Shown here: positions 23,935 through 32,860 of the stretch, piece after piece
How positions within the stretch are numbered: the stretch's first letter is position 1
Layout: the number at the start of each line of letters is the position of its first letter
IMG/VR virus record: IMGVR_UViG_3300032893_001611
Coordinates: 1 to 63,931 of that record
Length of the DNA: 63,931 bases
Source of the DNA: a virus
Direction: 5' to 3' (one strand)
Position numbers and translations under genes: made by a program
Notes under the pieces: generated by a model
Told to the model about the DNA's origin: nothing
The model's input: only the letters and a program-made list of their open reading frames with translations
The model's database searches: none

Positions 23935-25306
23935 TGAAAACCAGCCCTTCCGGCGACTTTTTGTTCAGAAAATCGAGCATTTTCGCGGTCGCGTCCTCTT
24001 CCGGAGGCGCCTTATCGAGCCCGGCCGCTTCATCCGGCGGCGGCAGGCCCGCGAAGGGATTGGGCAGCGCGTCGCGCTTGGCGAGTGCAGCGAGGCTGAA
24101 GTTCTGCTGCTGCAGGTACGGGCTGTCGCCGCCCTCGACCGGCGGCAGGTTGATCTTCTTCCGTCCCTCGTTCGGCGCGATGAGGCCCTTGGACGCGCCC
24201 TCGCCGAGGGTCTTTATTTTCGTCGCCGTATCCATGCGCAGGAGGCCGTCCAGATCGAACTCGACACCCTGTTTTGCCGGTATTTCGAGCCCTTCGTTGA
24301 GGCACAGCTCGATCGATTCGATCAGGGTCTGCAGGCACTGGCTGTAATACTGCTGGTCGAGAGATTCGATGTTGTTGTAGGAGGGCGGATCGCCGACGAC
24401 CTTGAACTTCGGAACGTGAAAGGTCGAGCAGACGATCTCCGCCGACAACTCAAGCTGCTCGACCAGCTGCGCATCCTCGGGTGTCATCGAAAGCGGAATG
24501 AATTTCAGATCGTCGCCGAGCACGGCTATGCGGCCGATATTGTCGCCGCCGTAATTGGTTTCCCACTGTTCTTTCAGCCTTTTCGCGGTCGATTCGTTGA
24601 TCTCGCCCGGCCCGGTGAGAATGCCGCTCGGCCGGCTCATGTTGCCGAAGGTCTTGGCGCTGTTTTTCTGCATGCTCAGGCCCTGCGTCGCTGACAGGCC
24701 GCAGGCGTAAATCGGCGACAGGCCGACGAGAGGATGGAACAGGCAATTGAAGCGGTCGTGAATGATCTCGCTGGCGGGCACGATGACCAGCTCGTCAATA
24801 TCGCTGAGATAGTCGATCCCGAGCCTGTAAAACACATCTCCAGACTCGGAAACCAGCGGCTGGACGAGATCAGGGTTCAGCACATAGAGCCCGATGACCT
24901 GACGCTTTGCGTTGCGCACCTTCAGGATGTAGGTATTCCCTCGCGCCAGCTTCGACATCACCCAGTTCTCGAAAAACTGGATGCGGTTCTGCCATGCGTT
25001 CGGGCGCGCCAGCACGCCGAAGTTTCCGAAGTCGATCTCGCTGCGGATGCCCTTCGCTTCCTGCATCAGCCGCGGGCGCAGCTTCGAAATATCGGACGAG
25101 ATGAGCGTAATGCAGGAAAAAATGGCGTGAAAGGCCAGGACCGCGTTGCGGTCGACCTTCACGTCCTGCTGGAAGGCGCCGGTAAACGATTCGAAGATCG
25201 TATACCAGCCCCTGTCCGACGGCTGAAACAGGATCGGCGCCACCGATTTCCCGGTGGGGATAATCTCTGCCATCTCCGACTTTGGCTTGCGGCTGAAGAA
25301 GCCCAT
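23924..25306 (-). CDS. Portal protein (HK97 family)
   Basis: The 460-aa protein matches HK97-type portals: AFQQDVKVDRNAVLAFHAIF near residue 45, ISSDISKLRPRL, GNTYILKVRNAKRQVIGLYVLNPDLV, and FKVVGDPPSYNNIESLDQQYY near residue 320. It forms the dodecameric vertex for DNA packaging and is followed by the connectors. The C-terminal 70 residues are acidic and variable, as usual. Confidence 0.95.
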   Translation of the reverse strand: MGFFSRKPKSEMAEIIPTGKSVAPILFQPSDRGWYTIFESFTGAFQQDVKVDRNAVLAFHAIFSCITLISSDISKLRPRLMQEAKGIRSEIDFGNFGVLARPNAWQNRIQFFENWVMSKLARGNTYILKVRNAKRQVIGLYVLNPDLVQPLVSESGDVFYRLGIDYLSDIDELVIVPASEIIHDRFNCLFHPLVGLSPIYACGLSATQGLSMQKNSAKTFGNMSRPSGILTGPGEINESTAKRLKEQWETNYGGDNIGRIAVLGDDLKFIPLSMTPEDAQLVEQLELSAEIVCSTFHVPKFKVVGDPPSYNNIESLDQQYYSQCLQTLIESIELCLNEGLEIPAKQGVEFDLDGLLRMDTATKIKTLGEGASKGLIAPNEGRKKINLPPVEGGDSPYLQQQNFSLAALAKRDALPNPFAGLPPPDEAAGLDKAPPEEDATAKMLDFLNKKSPEGLVFSEI

Positions 25307-25593
25307 TAGGCGCTTTTGCCGTCGTCAGCGTTCAGAGCGCGGGTTTTGTAGGCGTTTTTCCGCTCAGCCTTGAGCTGTTTCTTGGTCTTTTTCTTCTCCG
25401 GCTTCACTTCCGGTGCCGTCGCGGCCGCGCGCGAAGGCTTGGCTGCGGGCTGCGCGGGCTGATTTTCGGACAGCGAGGCCCTGCCAACGGCGACCAGCAG
25501 CTTGGCGTGCTTCGGCTTCGCCGAGAAGGTGCCACCGACGGCAACCCGCTTGCCCGCGTATGTCAGTTTTTTCTTCGCAACGAGTTCGATCAT
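25306..25593 (-). CDS. Small basic head-region protein (95 aa)
   Basis: The start at 25593 has GGAGA 5 nt upstream; an alternative start lies 12 bases further upstream. The N-terminal 35 residues look like a short beta domain (ELVAKKKLTYAGKRVAVGGTF), and the rest is a Lys/Ala-rich tail. It lies between the capsid and portal genes. It may be a head decoration or assembly factor; no family is recognised. Confidence 0.65.
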   Translation of the reverse strand: MIELVAKKKLTYAGKRVAVGGTFSAKPKHAKLLVAVGRASLSENQPAQPAAKPSRAAATAPEVKPEKKKTKKQLKAERKNAYKTRALNADDGKSA

Positions 25594-25641
25594 CAGGTTC
25601 TCCATTTTTCCGGGTGTTTCCACAGGACCGATCCGGCCCTG

Positions 25642-25675
25642 AAAAAACACCCGGCCCTCGACATTGGGCCGGGTG
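25642..25675 (-). terminator. Intrinsic terminator after the capsid gene
   Basis: On the minus strand, CACCCGGCCC and GGGCCGGGTG form a perfect 10-bp stem with an 8-nt loop, followed by six T. It lies between the capsid gene and the next leftward gene. It probably lowers expression of downstream genes relative to capsid. Confidence 0.85.
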
Positions 25676-25704
25676 AAGTTGGTTAAGAAGATTTTTTAGG
25701 AGAA

Positions 25705-27672
25705 CTATGCAGATTCCGTGCTGCCGTAAGCCGCGTCGTCGATGTAGGCGACGGCTGAGCTACGGCGCTTTGCGAAGTTGATCGGGCGCACGATCTTGAT
25801 GGCGGTCAGTTCCTGCTGGAAGGTGTTCTGCAGGTTGGCCGAAGCCGCCGTATGCGTCAGCGCCGCGCCGGCCGGAACCGAGCTTTGCTCGATGGTGGCT
25901 TCCTGGCTGACCGACACCTGCAGGCCCAGATCGCCGATGCGGTAGATATCGCGCGGCTTGAGCAGGATCAGGTCGGTGGCGCCGACATTGTCGCCCGTCA
26001 CGACCGGATCGCCGAGCAGCGTGCCGCCGTCGGCCGTGATGCCGGGGAACTCGGTCTGGCCGAGTGCGTTGACCATCAGCTGGATCGCCTTCGCCAGAGC
26101 AGGGTTCATGACGAAGGTCAGGCCCTTGGCGTTGAACGCTGCGATGAAGTGGGCATAGAGCGCCTTCACGTCGGCGCGCAGTCCTTCACCGTCGTTGCCG
26201 ACCGTATGGTCCGCCGCCACGCCGTACAGCATGCCCGCCGGGTACACGCCTGCGGAGGCCGCGGCGGAACCGAGGAACACGGTGTCGATTTTCTGCGCGG
26301 TTGCTTCGATGAGCGAATTGCGGATGATCATCTCTGCATCCACAGACGCGTTCCGGATCAGATCGTTCGAGACGGTCGTGATGGCTGCTGCCTTCAGCGG
26401 CGTCAGCGTGACGTCCGTGAAGTCCGGCTTGGACATCGGGATACCCTTGCCCTCGCCGACGAAGTAGCCGGTCGCAGCACCGTCCTGGCCCATGATCGTG
26501 ACGTTGGCCGGGATCGTGGTCAGGCCGAGCTTGTCGAATACCGTCGACGCGTTCAGCAATTCGATGAAATCCGCCGTGTAGGGAACCGGCTGAACCAGCT
26601 GGGAACCCCACGCGCCGCCAGCCTCGCCGCCTGCGTCGACCTCGTTGGCCTTGATGAACTCGATCAGCTTCGGGTTCGTCTTGCCCCAACGTTTCTCGGC
26701 GATGGCCGCCGGCGAAGCGCCGGGGTTCTTGGCCGCAAGCGCCTTCGCGATGACCATGCGCGTGAAGCTCTGGCCCTGGAAGGCGTCTTCCTTGTTTTTC
26801 TGGAGGATGATGGTCGGGCCTTTGTTGCGGCGCTGTTCGGCCGCATCCTCGGTCGTTTCGACCTCGACAACGGGCGCAGCATTGCGCGCCTGCGCCTTCT
26901 GGAGCGATTCGAGCCGGTCGAGATGCTTGTCGATCTTATCGACTTCCTTCTCGAGGGTGTCGTACTCTTCGGCCTTGTCCTCGGGCAGCGTTTCGCCGGC
27001 GTCGGCGGAGGCTTTCATGATGGCCTCCATCTTCGCGGTCTTGGCAGCCCGCTCGTTCTGATACTGCTTGATCTGTTCCGAAATCTTCATTTTGTTGCCC
27101 TCCTTGGGCGTCAGTTTTACGGTTGGGGTTGGTTTTTTCTCCGAAGCGCCGGAGGGAGTGTCAGCCTTCTTCGCCTTGCCCTTTGCGCCCATCGCGGCGC
27201 GGGCTTGAGCGTCGAAAGACTTGATCGAGGTGATGGTGGCGGAGATGTTCGCCGGAATGGTCACAGCCGAAAGCTCAAGCCATTCCCATTTCTGGAAGTG
27301 CAGGCCGCCGTCGTCGAGAAAGGCATACTCGATGGGCTTGAAGCCGATCGACAGCCCCTTGACGAGGCCGATCTTGATGCTTTCCCACGCCTCGTCAAGC
27401 CGCTGCATGAGCGTGACCGACTCGGATGCCTTTTTGACCCTGGCCTTGATTTCGATGCCGTTCTTGGTGGCTGTCGCGGCGTAGATCTCGCCGATCGGCT
27501 GCTCGTCGTCGTGCTGCCAGAGCAGAGGGATCGGCAGCTTGTACTCTGCGCCATCCGGCTCCACGACATCGCCCATGCGGTCCGTCTCCGGCGTGCTGGC
27601 GATGCCGGTGATCTCGCGCTGGTCTTCATTGACGGCCTTGATCGAGAGAAGGCTGTAGGCACGGTTTTTCAT
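25705..27672 (-). CDS. Fused prohead protease, scaffold and major capsid protein
   Basis: The 655-aa product joins three parts. Residues about 1-175 form the HK97-type prohead protease (likely catalytic His54 in LLWQHD and Ser108 in GLSIGF). Residues about 200-265 form a charged coiled coil, as in the HK97 delta scaffold. Residues about 290-655 form the HK97-fold capsid protein (GGAWGSQLVQPV, GYFVGEGKGIPMSK, SNDLIRNASVDAE). Cleavage would free the capsid part. Protease and capsid are more often separate genes. A start 36 bases upstream is possible. Confidence 0.93.
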   Translation of the reverse strand: MKNRAYSLLSIKAVNEDQREITGIASTPETDRMGDVVEPDGAEYKLPIPLLWQHDDEQPIGEIYAATATKNGIEIKARVKKASESVTLMQRLDEAWESIKIGLVKGLSIGFKPIEYAFLDDGGLHFQKWEWLELSAVTIPANISATITSIKSFDAQARAAMGAKGKAKKADTPSGASEKKPTPTVKLTPKEGNKMKISEQIKQYQNERAAKTAKMEAIMKASADAGETLPEDKAEEYDTLEKEVDKIDKHLDRLESLQKAQARNAAPVVEVETTEDAAEQRRNKGPTIILQKNKEDAFQGQSFTRMVIAKALAAKNPGASPAAIAEKRWGKTNPKLIEFIKANEVDAGGEAGGAWGSQLVQPVPYTADFIELLNASTVFDKLGLTTIPANVTIMGQDGAATGYFVGEGKGIPMSKPDFTDVTLTPLKAAAITTVSNDLIRNASVDAEMIIRNSLIEATAQKIDTVFLGSAAASAGVYPAGMLYGVAADHTVGNDGEGLRADVKALYAHFIAAFNAKGLTFVMNPALAKAIQLMVNALGQTEFPGITADGGTLLGDPVVTGDNVGATDLILLKPRDIYRIGDLGLQVSVSQEATIEQSSVPAGAALTHTAASANLQNTFQQELTAIKIVRPINFAKRRSSAVAYIDDAAYGSTESA

Positions 27673-27732
27673 GGCTGGCTGACTCCTGCGGGAAATGACT
27701 GCTCGCATCGCGCGAGCCGGGGTTGCGGGGGA

Positions 27733-27882
27733 CTAGAAGGTGTGGATTCGAAAAATCTTCAGTTTTCGCGGGGCCCTTCTCAGCCACTGCCAGAAGGTCC
27801 GGCGTTCGTATACGCCTTCGAATGTCAGTTCGTCGCCGATGGACAGAAGCGCAAATTTGACGAGAAGCTCTGTTGCAGCCAT
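27733..27882 (-). CDS. Small protein between terminase and capsid (49 aa)
   Basis: This short frame begins 6 bases after the large terminase stop, with GGTGA just upstream as a likely ribosome binding site. The product has a helical start (AATELLVKFALL) and a basic Trp/Arg-rich end. The function is unknown; the gap would otherwise be an unusually long non-coding space in this operon. Confidence 0.5.
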   Translation of the reverse strand: MAATELLVKFALLSIGDELTFEGVYERRTFWQWLRRAPRKLKIFRIHTF

Positions 27883-27888
27883 CTCTGT

Positions 27889-29568
27889 TCACCCGATGAA
27901 AAAGCTCTGGTACTGCCTCGGCTTCTCCGGCGCTTCGCCGGTCGTCGCCAGGCCGAGCGCCATGATCATCGCGACAGCCGCGTCGATCTTGTTTTCCTCG
28001 CGCGCCTTGCGCGGATAGACGTTGTCCTTCGCATCCGTATACGCGACGACGTTCGACAGGCACCACGCCGCGACAGGGTCGCCGTTGTGCTGGATCTTGC
28101 CGGCGCGGATCAGCGCGTCCAGCTTTTTCATCGGCTCTGACATCGTGCCGGTGCTGGGACGGTATTCGATGACCGGCGCGCCTTCCTTCATCAGCTCGGT
28201 CGCCAGCTGCGTCGCCTGCCACGGGTCGTAGCCGATCTGCTGGACCTCGTACATGCTGGAGAGGTTCAGGATTTCGTCCTTGATCCGCTCGAAGTCGATG
28301 ATCTCGCCGTCGGTGACGGTGATCCATTCCTCCTTCGCCCAGGCCTTGTAGTGATCGCGCGGCGTGTCGTAGACCGCGGCCTCGGGCAGGAAATACTTGC
28401 CGAAGCGCGCGAACCTGTCCTCGCCGAGCGGGAACATCACTTCCAGCGCCGCCAGGTCAATCTTGCTGGCGAGGTCGAGGCCGATATAGCAGGGCTTGCC
28501 CCTGAAGTCCTCGATCTTCAGCCCGTCGACCTTGCAGGCGCGGTACTTCTGCGCGTTGAAAAACGCGTCCATCGCGCCGACCCAGATGTTCAGATGCTTG
28601 GTTTTGAACACCGCCTGCTTGCGCGGGTTCTTGATCGCCTCTTTCTGCTGGTGGCGCAGGAACTCCGCGTCGATGGACACGCCGAAATTCGGATTGGCCT
28701 TGCGCAGCGCCTCTTCCGTCGTCCAGTCGTCGCCTTCGTCGATCGTGTAGATGATCACGAAGACCTCGTCGTTCTCGACGACGCCCTCGAGTATCTTCTT
28801 GCCGTCCTCGAACTCCATGAAGCAAGGGCCGGAGATATTGTCGCCGGCCGTCGTGATGATCAGCTGCAGAGGCTGCTCGCGCGCGCCCATGCCGGTGCGC
28901 ATCGTGTCGACCTGCTCGTCGCTCTGGTGCTCGTGATACTCGTCGTGGATCGAGCAGCTGGGCGACGCGCCGTCGCCGGGATTTCCGATCAGCGGCTTGA
29001 AGAAGCTGCTGCTCTTGAGCTGGCTGATCGCTTTTGCCCCCGCGATCACGCCGAAGTTCGCCTGGAACTCGGGCGATTTCTCGACCATCAACTTCGCCGG
29101 CCGGAAAACCTCGAACGCCTGGTATTCCGAAGTGGCGCCGGCGTAGACCTCGGCGCCGTACTCGCCGTCGGCCACCAGCATGAACAGGCCGGTGCCGGCA
29201 GCGATTGTAGATTTCGCGTTCTTGCGCGGGACCTTGATGTTGCCGCGCCGGAACCGGCGCAGGCCCGTGGATCTGTGGACCCATCCGAACAGGCTGCAGC
29301 CGATGAAGCACTGCCAGCCCTCAAGCTCTATCAGCGTGCCTGCCCATTTGCCCTTGATGTGGGGCAGGCATTCCTGGAATGCGCAGAACCGCTCGGCCTT
29401 GGCCCGGTCGAACTTGTATTTCCATGCGCGGTTGCGGGCGCTTTTCTCCTTGTCGGCGAAGTGACGGCCGCAGGCGAGCTTGACCCACTTGCAGGCCGGG
29501 ATCTTGCCGTCGACGACGTCGCGGGCGTACTTCTCCGCCTTGACGACATGCGGGTACTTCGCCGGCAT
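27889..29568 (-). CDS. terL: Terminase large subunit (HK97 type)
   Basis: The 559-aa protein is the packaging ATPase-nuclease. It has IKVPRKNAKST near residue 110 (variant Walker A of this family), CSIHDEYHEHQ near 205 (Walker B and catalytic Glu), LIITTAGDN, and a nuclease half with CYIGLDLASKIDLAAL near residue 375 and the late acidic site in EENKIDAAVAM. It follows the P27-type small subunit by 3 bp. Confidence 0.95.
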   Translation of the reverse strand: MPAKYPHVVKAEKYARDVVDGKIPACKWVKLACGRHFADKEKSARNRAWKYKFDRAKAERFCAFQECLPHIKGKWAGTLIELEGWQCFIGCSLFGWVHRSTGLRRFRRGNIKVPRKNAKSTIAAGTGLFMLVADGEYGAEVYAGATSEYQAFEVFRPAKLMVEKSPEFQANFGVIAGAKAISQLKSSSFFKPLIGNPGDGASPSCSIHDEYHEHQSDEQVDTMRTGMGAREQPLQLIITTAGDNISGPCFMEFEDGKKILEGVVENDEVFVIIYTIDEGDDWTTEEALRKANPNFGVSIDAEFLRHQQKEAIKNPRKQAVFKTKHLNIWVGAMDAFFNAQKYRACKVDGLKIEDFRGKPCYIGLDLASKIDLAALEVMFPLGEDRFARFGKYFLPEAAVYDTPRDHYKAWAKEEWITVTDGEIIDFERIKDEILNLSSMYEVQQIGYDPWQATQLATELMKEGAPVIEYRPSTGTMSEPMKKLDALIRAGKIQHNGDPVAAWCLSNVVAYTDAKDNVYPRKAREENKIDAAVAMIMALGLATTGEAPEKPRQYQSFFIG

Positions 29569-29571
29569 GCA

Positions 29572-30057
29572 TCACGCGTTGAATTTTGCGAAACGGTTGT
29601 TTTCCCTGCCTTCGAAGAGATCGCCGTTAATGAGATTCGGCACGTTGCCTCGGCTGGCCGGCGTGCATCCCATCTCGATGGCCAGGCCCTTCAGCTGCTG
29701 CATCGACTTCAGCAGCGTGTCCATGTCGGGATGCTTGAAATATCGCCTGCCGTTGTCGGTGTCGACGGCATACGATTCGCCTTCCTTCAGGACCTTCGCC
29801 TGCAGCCGCCGGACGCGCTCCAGGTTGATCACGTAGGCCTCGACCGTGCCGCTGTCCGTCCGATTGAGCCGGTTCAGCCGGTCGAGGTCCGTCACGACTT
29901 CGATCCACACCGCCCTGAGCTGGAGGCTTTCCTCGATATACGCCGGCATCGGGGGCGCCTCGGCCGGAATCAGGCTTTGCGCCGCAGGCGCGTTCTGCCG
30001 CTGCCGCGCGCCGGTGACGTCCTTGATTTCGGGGGCTGTTTTCCTGCGACCAGTCAT
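29572..30057 (-). CDS. terS: Terminase small subunit (P27 family)
   Basis: The 161-aa protein has a basic disordered start, then a helical core (LRAVWIEVVTDLDRLNRLNRTD, EAYVINLERVRRLQ, LLKSMQQLKGLAIEMG) and ends with the FEG motif region (GDLFEGRENNRF), as in P27-family small terminases of HK97-like phages. It recognises the packaging site, which is likely a cos site near here. Confidence 0.88.
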   Translation of the reverse strand: MTGRRKTAPEIKDVTGARQRQNAPAAQSLIPAEAPPMPAYIEESLQLRAVWIEVVTDLDRLNRLNRTDSGTVEAYVINLERVRRLQAKVLKEGESYAVDTDNGRRYFKHPDMDTLLKSMQQLKGLAIEMGCTPASRGNVPNLINGDLFEGRENNRFAKFNA

Positions 30058-30239
30058 GACGGAAAAGGTAAAACCCTCTGTTTTGCCGTTTGTGGCGTCG
30101 AGTAACCCATTGATTTCTCTTGACCAAAAATCAGCTTTTTGTTATTGATTTCAACCACGTAAAAATTTGGTGGGCCAAGCGGTCAGATTGCGGGTCGCCT
30201 AAAACTTTTTCGACACCCCCCGCCGCCGATGAGTGGGCG

Positions 30240-30569
30240 TTATTTCCGCGCGAACGAGCTATCTTCGAGCGCCGTTTTGCGGTCGTGACAGGTCTTAGCC
30301 ATCGCCTGCCAGTTGGTACGATCCCAGAACAGTTTCATGTCGCCCTTATGCGGCACGATGTGATCGACGACTTCGGAGGCGTGATAATAACCCTGTTTCT
30401 CGCAGGGCTCGCACAACGGATGCGCTTTCAGGTACGCCTTGCTCGCCTTCTGCCACTTGTGGCCATAACCGCGTTCGGACGCAGACTGCCGATTGCGATC
30501 ATATTCGGCCCGGCGTTCAGCCGTGGATCTCCATCCCGGCGGCCTGTGAACAGGCGGCTTTATCGGCAT
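30240..30569 (-). CDS. HNH endonuclease next to terminase
   Basis: The 109-aa protein has the HNH pattern: CEPCEKQG, VVDHIVPHKGDMKLFWDRTNWQAM and TCHDRKT. Small HNH proteins next to terminase genes are common in HK97-like phages, and in HK97 gp74 is needed for efficient terminase cutting. Position upstream of terS on the same strand supports this role. Confidence 0.93.
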   Translation of the reverse strand: MPIKPPVHRPPGWRSTAERRAEYDRNRQSASERGYGHKWQKASKAYLKAHPLCEPCEKQGYYHASEVVDHIVPHKGDMKLFWDRTNWQAMAKTCHDRKTALEDSSFARK

Positions 30570-30597
30570 CGCGGCTTTCGGGTTTATCGGTGGGCAA

Positions 30598-30621
30598 AGA
30601 AAAACCCGCTTTCGGCGGGTT
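30598..30621 (-). terminator. Intrinsic terminator before the late operon
   Basis: On the minus strand AACCCGC-N5-GCGGGTT is followed by TTTTTC. It lies after the candidate late regulator and before the HNH gene. It separates the early leftward operon from the late genes and would be the natural site for antitermination. Confidence 0.8.
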
Positions 30622-30654
30622 CTTCATCTCGCAGGGCGGGACGATACAGAAAAA

Positions 30655-31611
30655 CTACCCCTGACTGGTTCCCGCTGTCAACAGAAAATTTTTATCGGGG
30701 ATTTCCAGACCCTCCGCGACAAGCGCTCCCATGCGGGAACCTGCGGGTTTGAGATAAGCGCGGGCTATGTCTTCTAGCCCTTCCCTGAAACGCCGCAAGA
30801 CCTCGGACTTGCGCATGCGGTGCGTGCTGGCGATCCAGTTCAGGCTCTTGCCATAGCAGCAGAACCACATCACGAACAGGCTGTCGTAAGAATTCCGGCC
30901 GCCTTTCACGAAGTCGAGCATCTTCGTGTACTTCCTGATCGCCCGCATGCGGCGCTCGACGATATACGCCTCGTCAACGCGCCCGTTTCCGGTGCGCTCC
31001 ATGTTGATCGAGCCGTACCTGACATCGTTGGAGTCCTGATACGCGGCCTTCAGTTCGCGGGCCGCGCAGTATGCCGCATCGCTCAGGCAGCCCTTGTCGT
31101 ACAGCAGATCGATCTGGTCACGGCGGACGTTCGCGTGGTAGTGCCTGTCGCCGAAATAGATTTCCATGCCCTTGAGCGGCTTCGGGAAGTCGCCGGGCTC
31201 GCAGAATTCCATCAGGCCTTCGACCACGCGCGAGAGATATTCCGGCGTGCCCTTGTCGTCGCTCATCACCGCGACATGCACGCCGCAGCGCGGATCGAGC
31301 ACCGTGTTCTTCGGGCCTTGGTATTCGCCGGAGGCCTTCGATTTCTTCTTCGCGCGTTCGAGCGCCGCTTTCCTCGCGGCGGCATCCATCGCTGCCGCTT
31401 TGCCCGGATACCATTCCCGCTCGAAAATGCTCATTTCGCCGATCCACACGGCGTGCGGTGTTTTGCCCTTCCGAGGCGTTTTCGCTTTCTTCGCCAGCGC
31501 CCGGCGCGCAACCGGGACAATGTTCCGGATCACCACCACGCGCGAGGCCTGCCACCAGTGCGCCTCGAAGGTTTTCTGGAGTCGGCTAGGCCGTGATTTT
31601 TTCTTCGCCAT
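30655..31611 (-). CDS. Candidate late-gene regulator
   Basis: The 318-aa protein starts at 31611 (AGGGAAAC upstream). The N-terminal third is very basic. The C-terminal part has LLYDKGCLSDAAYCAARELK and a final helix-turn-helix-like stretch (WIASTHRMRKSEVLRRFREGL), a layout like DUF6456-type proteins of alphaproteobacterial prophages and RpoD-like C-terminal domains. As the last gene before the terminator and late operon it may act like a Q-type regulator. The function is inferred. Confidence 0.55.
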   Translation of the reverse strand: MAKKKSRPSRLQKTFEAHWWQASRVVVIRNIVPVARRALAKKAKTPRKGKTPHAVWIGEMSIFEREWYPGKAAAMDAAARKAALERAKKKSKASGEYQGPKNTVLDPRCGVHVAVMSDDKGTPEYLSRVVEGLMEFCEPGDFPKPLKGMEIYFGDRHYHANVRRDQIDLLYDKGCLSDAAYCAARELKAAYQDSNDVRYGSINMERTGNGRVDEAYIVERRMRAIRKYTKMLDFVKGGRNSYDSLFVMWFCCYGKSLNWIASTHRMRKSEVLRRFREGLEDIARAYLKPAGSRMGALVAEGLEIPDKNFLLTAGTSQG

Positions 31612-32860
31612 GGTCGTTTCCCTCTGGTTGAACTGCATCAGCCGCCTGCGGCTGAAGGATGTTGTCGAACAAAACCGATTGCTCCGATGCCTGATGCTTT
31701 CCGCGCATGACATCGTCGATCTGCCGCAGCGTCTCGGCCTTCTGTGCGGGCGTCCTGCGGCTGAGGTCGCCGGCGGGATGATGCGGGCTGTCGGTGTAGG
31801 CATCGCGCGGCGGCGCCGTCGGCAGGTACCGGAATTCACGGCCCATGATCGCGGCAAGCCGCGAGCCGCAGTTTTTCTCGATCCATTCGGCGACGTAGGC
31901 CGATCCACAGTACAGATCGCTCAGGTTCAGCCACACCGCCGAAAACCACTGCGCGTAGACGTCGTCGCCCAGCTGCCGGCGCACTTCATCCAGCCAGGGC
32001 TGCGGCCACAGCGCGCGCGGGCTTGCGGTTTCAGCGGGTGCGGGCGGTTTGTCGCCGGCTGTTCCGGCGCTCCCCTCGCCGAGCCCCTTTTCCTCCGGAC
32101 GGAATACGCACGACCTCAACCAGTTTTCAAGGTGCTTGGTCTTGCAGCGCGTGACGTGGCACTGCTGGTTGTAGACCCGCGCCGCCTTCGCGACCTGGTC
32201 CGCGCTGATGCCGCCTTCACGGATCTCGACGTACTTCGCCTCGCCCTGCCGATAATCGCCCTTGGTCATCTCGAACGGCGACCACGCCTCGAAAAGTTTT
32301 TCGAAGTCGGCCTTGATCTCAGCAAGGGGGATTATGGGGGTTTTCTTAGAAGAGGATTCTAAGAAAGAATCGGGCGAACTCAGTTCGTGTTTAATACGAA
32401 CTGAGTTCGTGTTCGCGTCGTCCGGCGAAACCGAACTGGGTTCGTTCTCAATACGAACTGGGTTCGTATTGGCGTCGTTCCCCGAATACGAACTGAGTTC
32501 GTGTTCGGACGTCTTCTTCCGGTACGCGTCTATGACCGGCTCGGCAGCGCTCTCGATGGCTGCCTTGATGTTTTCAATGTTGAGCTTGTAGATGCGCGCC
32601 CGGATGTACTTGCCATCCTTCCGCAGCGACGCCTCCAGCTCGGGGTCCTCGGCGATGATGCCTTTCTCCTCCAGCCGGCGCATGATCTTCCGCGCGCCGT
32701 CCGAGGTTTTGAGCAGCCCGGCGCGGGCATACGTCTCCATCGAAAAATAGATCGACCGGCCTTCGTCCGTCGCCTGGTCCGCGATCTTGAGCAGGATCAG
32801 CCGCTCGGCCGCCGTCTCGGCGGGATAATCCCAGCAGAGCGTTTCCATCTTCTTGCTCAT
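31586..32860 (-). CDS. Phage replication initiator with internal origin
   Basis: The 424-aa protein begins with a winged-helix domain (about residues 15-85, ETYARAGLLKTSDGARKIMRRL), as in lambda O-type and Helix-turn-helix_36 proteins. A Ser/Asn-rich linker (about 118-168) is encoded by five iterons. The C-terminal part (about 285-345, LGDDVYAQWFSAVWLNL, VAEWIEKNCGSRLAAIM) resembles the DnaA N-terminal/DnaA-like fold used to recruit helicase. This matches the lambda arrangement, where the origin lies inside gene O. Confidence 0.8.
   Translation of the reverse strand: MSKKMETLCWDYPAETAAERLILLKIADQATDEGRSIYFSMETYARAGLLKTSDGARKIMRRLEEKGIIAEDPELEASLRKDGKYIRARIYKLNIENIKAAIESAAEPVIDAYRKKTSEHELSSYSGNDANTNPVRIENEPSSVSPDDANTNSVRIKHELSSPDSFLESSSKKTPIIPLAEIKADFEKLFEAWSPFEMTKGDYRQGEAKYVEIREGGISADQVAKAARVYNQQCHVTRCKTKHLENWLRSCVFRPEEKGLGEGSAGTAGDKPPAPAETASPRALWPQPWLDEVRRQLGDDVYAQWFSAVWLNLSDLYCGSAYVAEWIEKNCGSRLAAIMGREFRYLPTAPPRDAYTDSPHHPAGDLSRRTPAQKAETLRQIDDVMRGKHQASEQSVLFDNILQPQAADAVQPEGNDHGEEKITA
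32343..32365. repeat. AT-rich inverted repeat beside the iterons
   Basis: TTCTTAGAA (32343-32351), GAGGA spacer, TTCTAAGAA (32357-32365). It is a perfect 9-bp repeat in a locally AT-rich stretch, 10 bp from the first iteron. It may be the unwinding element or a further protein site of the origin. Confidence 0.6.
32375..32501. repeat. Iterons, candidate phage replication origin
   Basis: Five copies of CGAACT(C/G)(A/G)GTTCG begin at 32375, 32397, 32432, 32454 and 32489. The spacing alternates exactly 22, 35, 22, 35 bp, so the unit is a 57-bp (19-codon) repeat with two sites per unit. Each site is nearly palindromic. The position inside the initiator gene is as in lambdoid phages. Confidence 0.85.

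Noticed and set aside
25852-28140. Open frame of 762 codons on the plus strand across the capsid gene
   Set aside because: It is antisense to the well-supported capsid fusion and terminase end; Arg/Asp/Leu-rich low-information sequence, no domain, no ribosome binding site. A result of GC-rich codon bias.
28351-30105. Open frame of 584 codons on the plus strand across terminase genes
   Set aside because: Antisense to both terminase subunits; composition is that of a GC-biased mirror frame.
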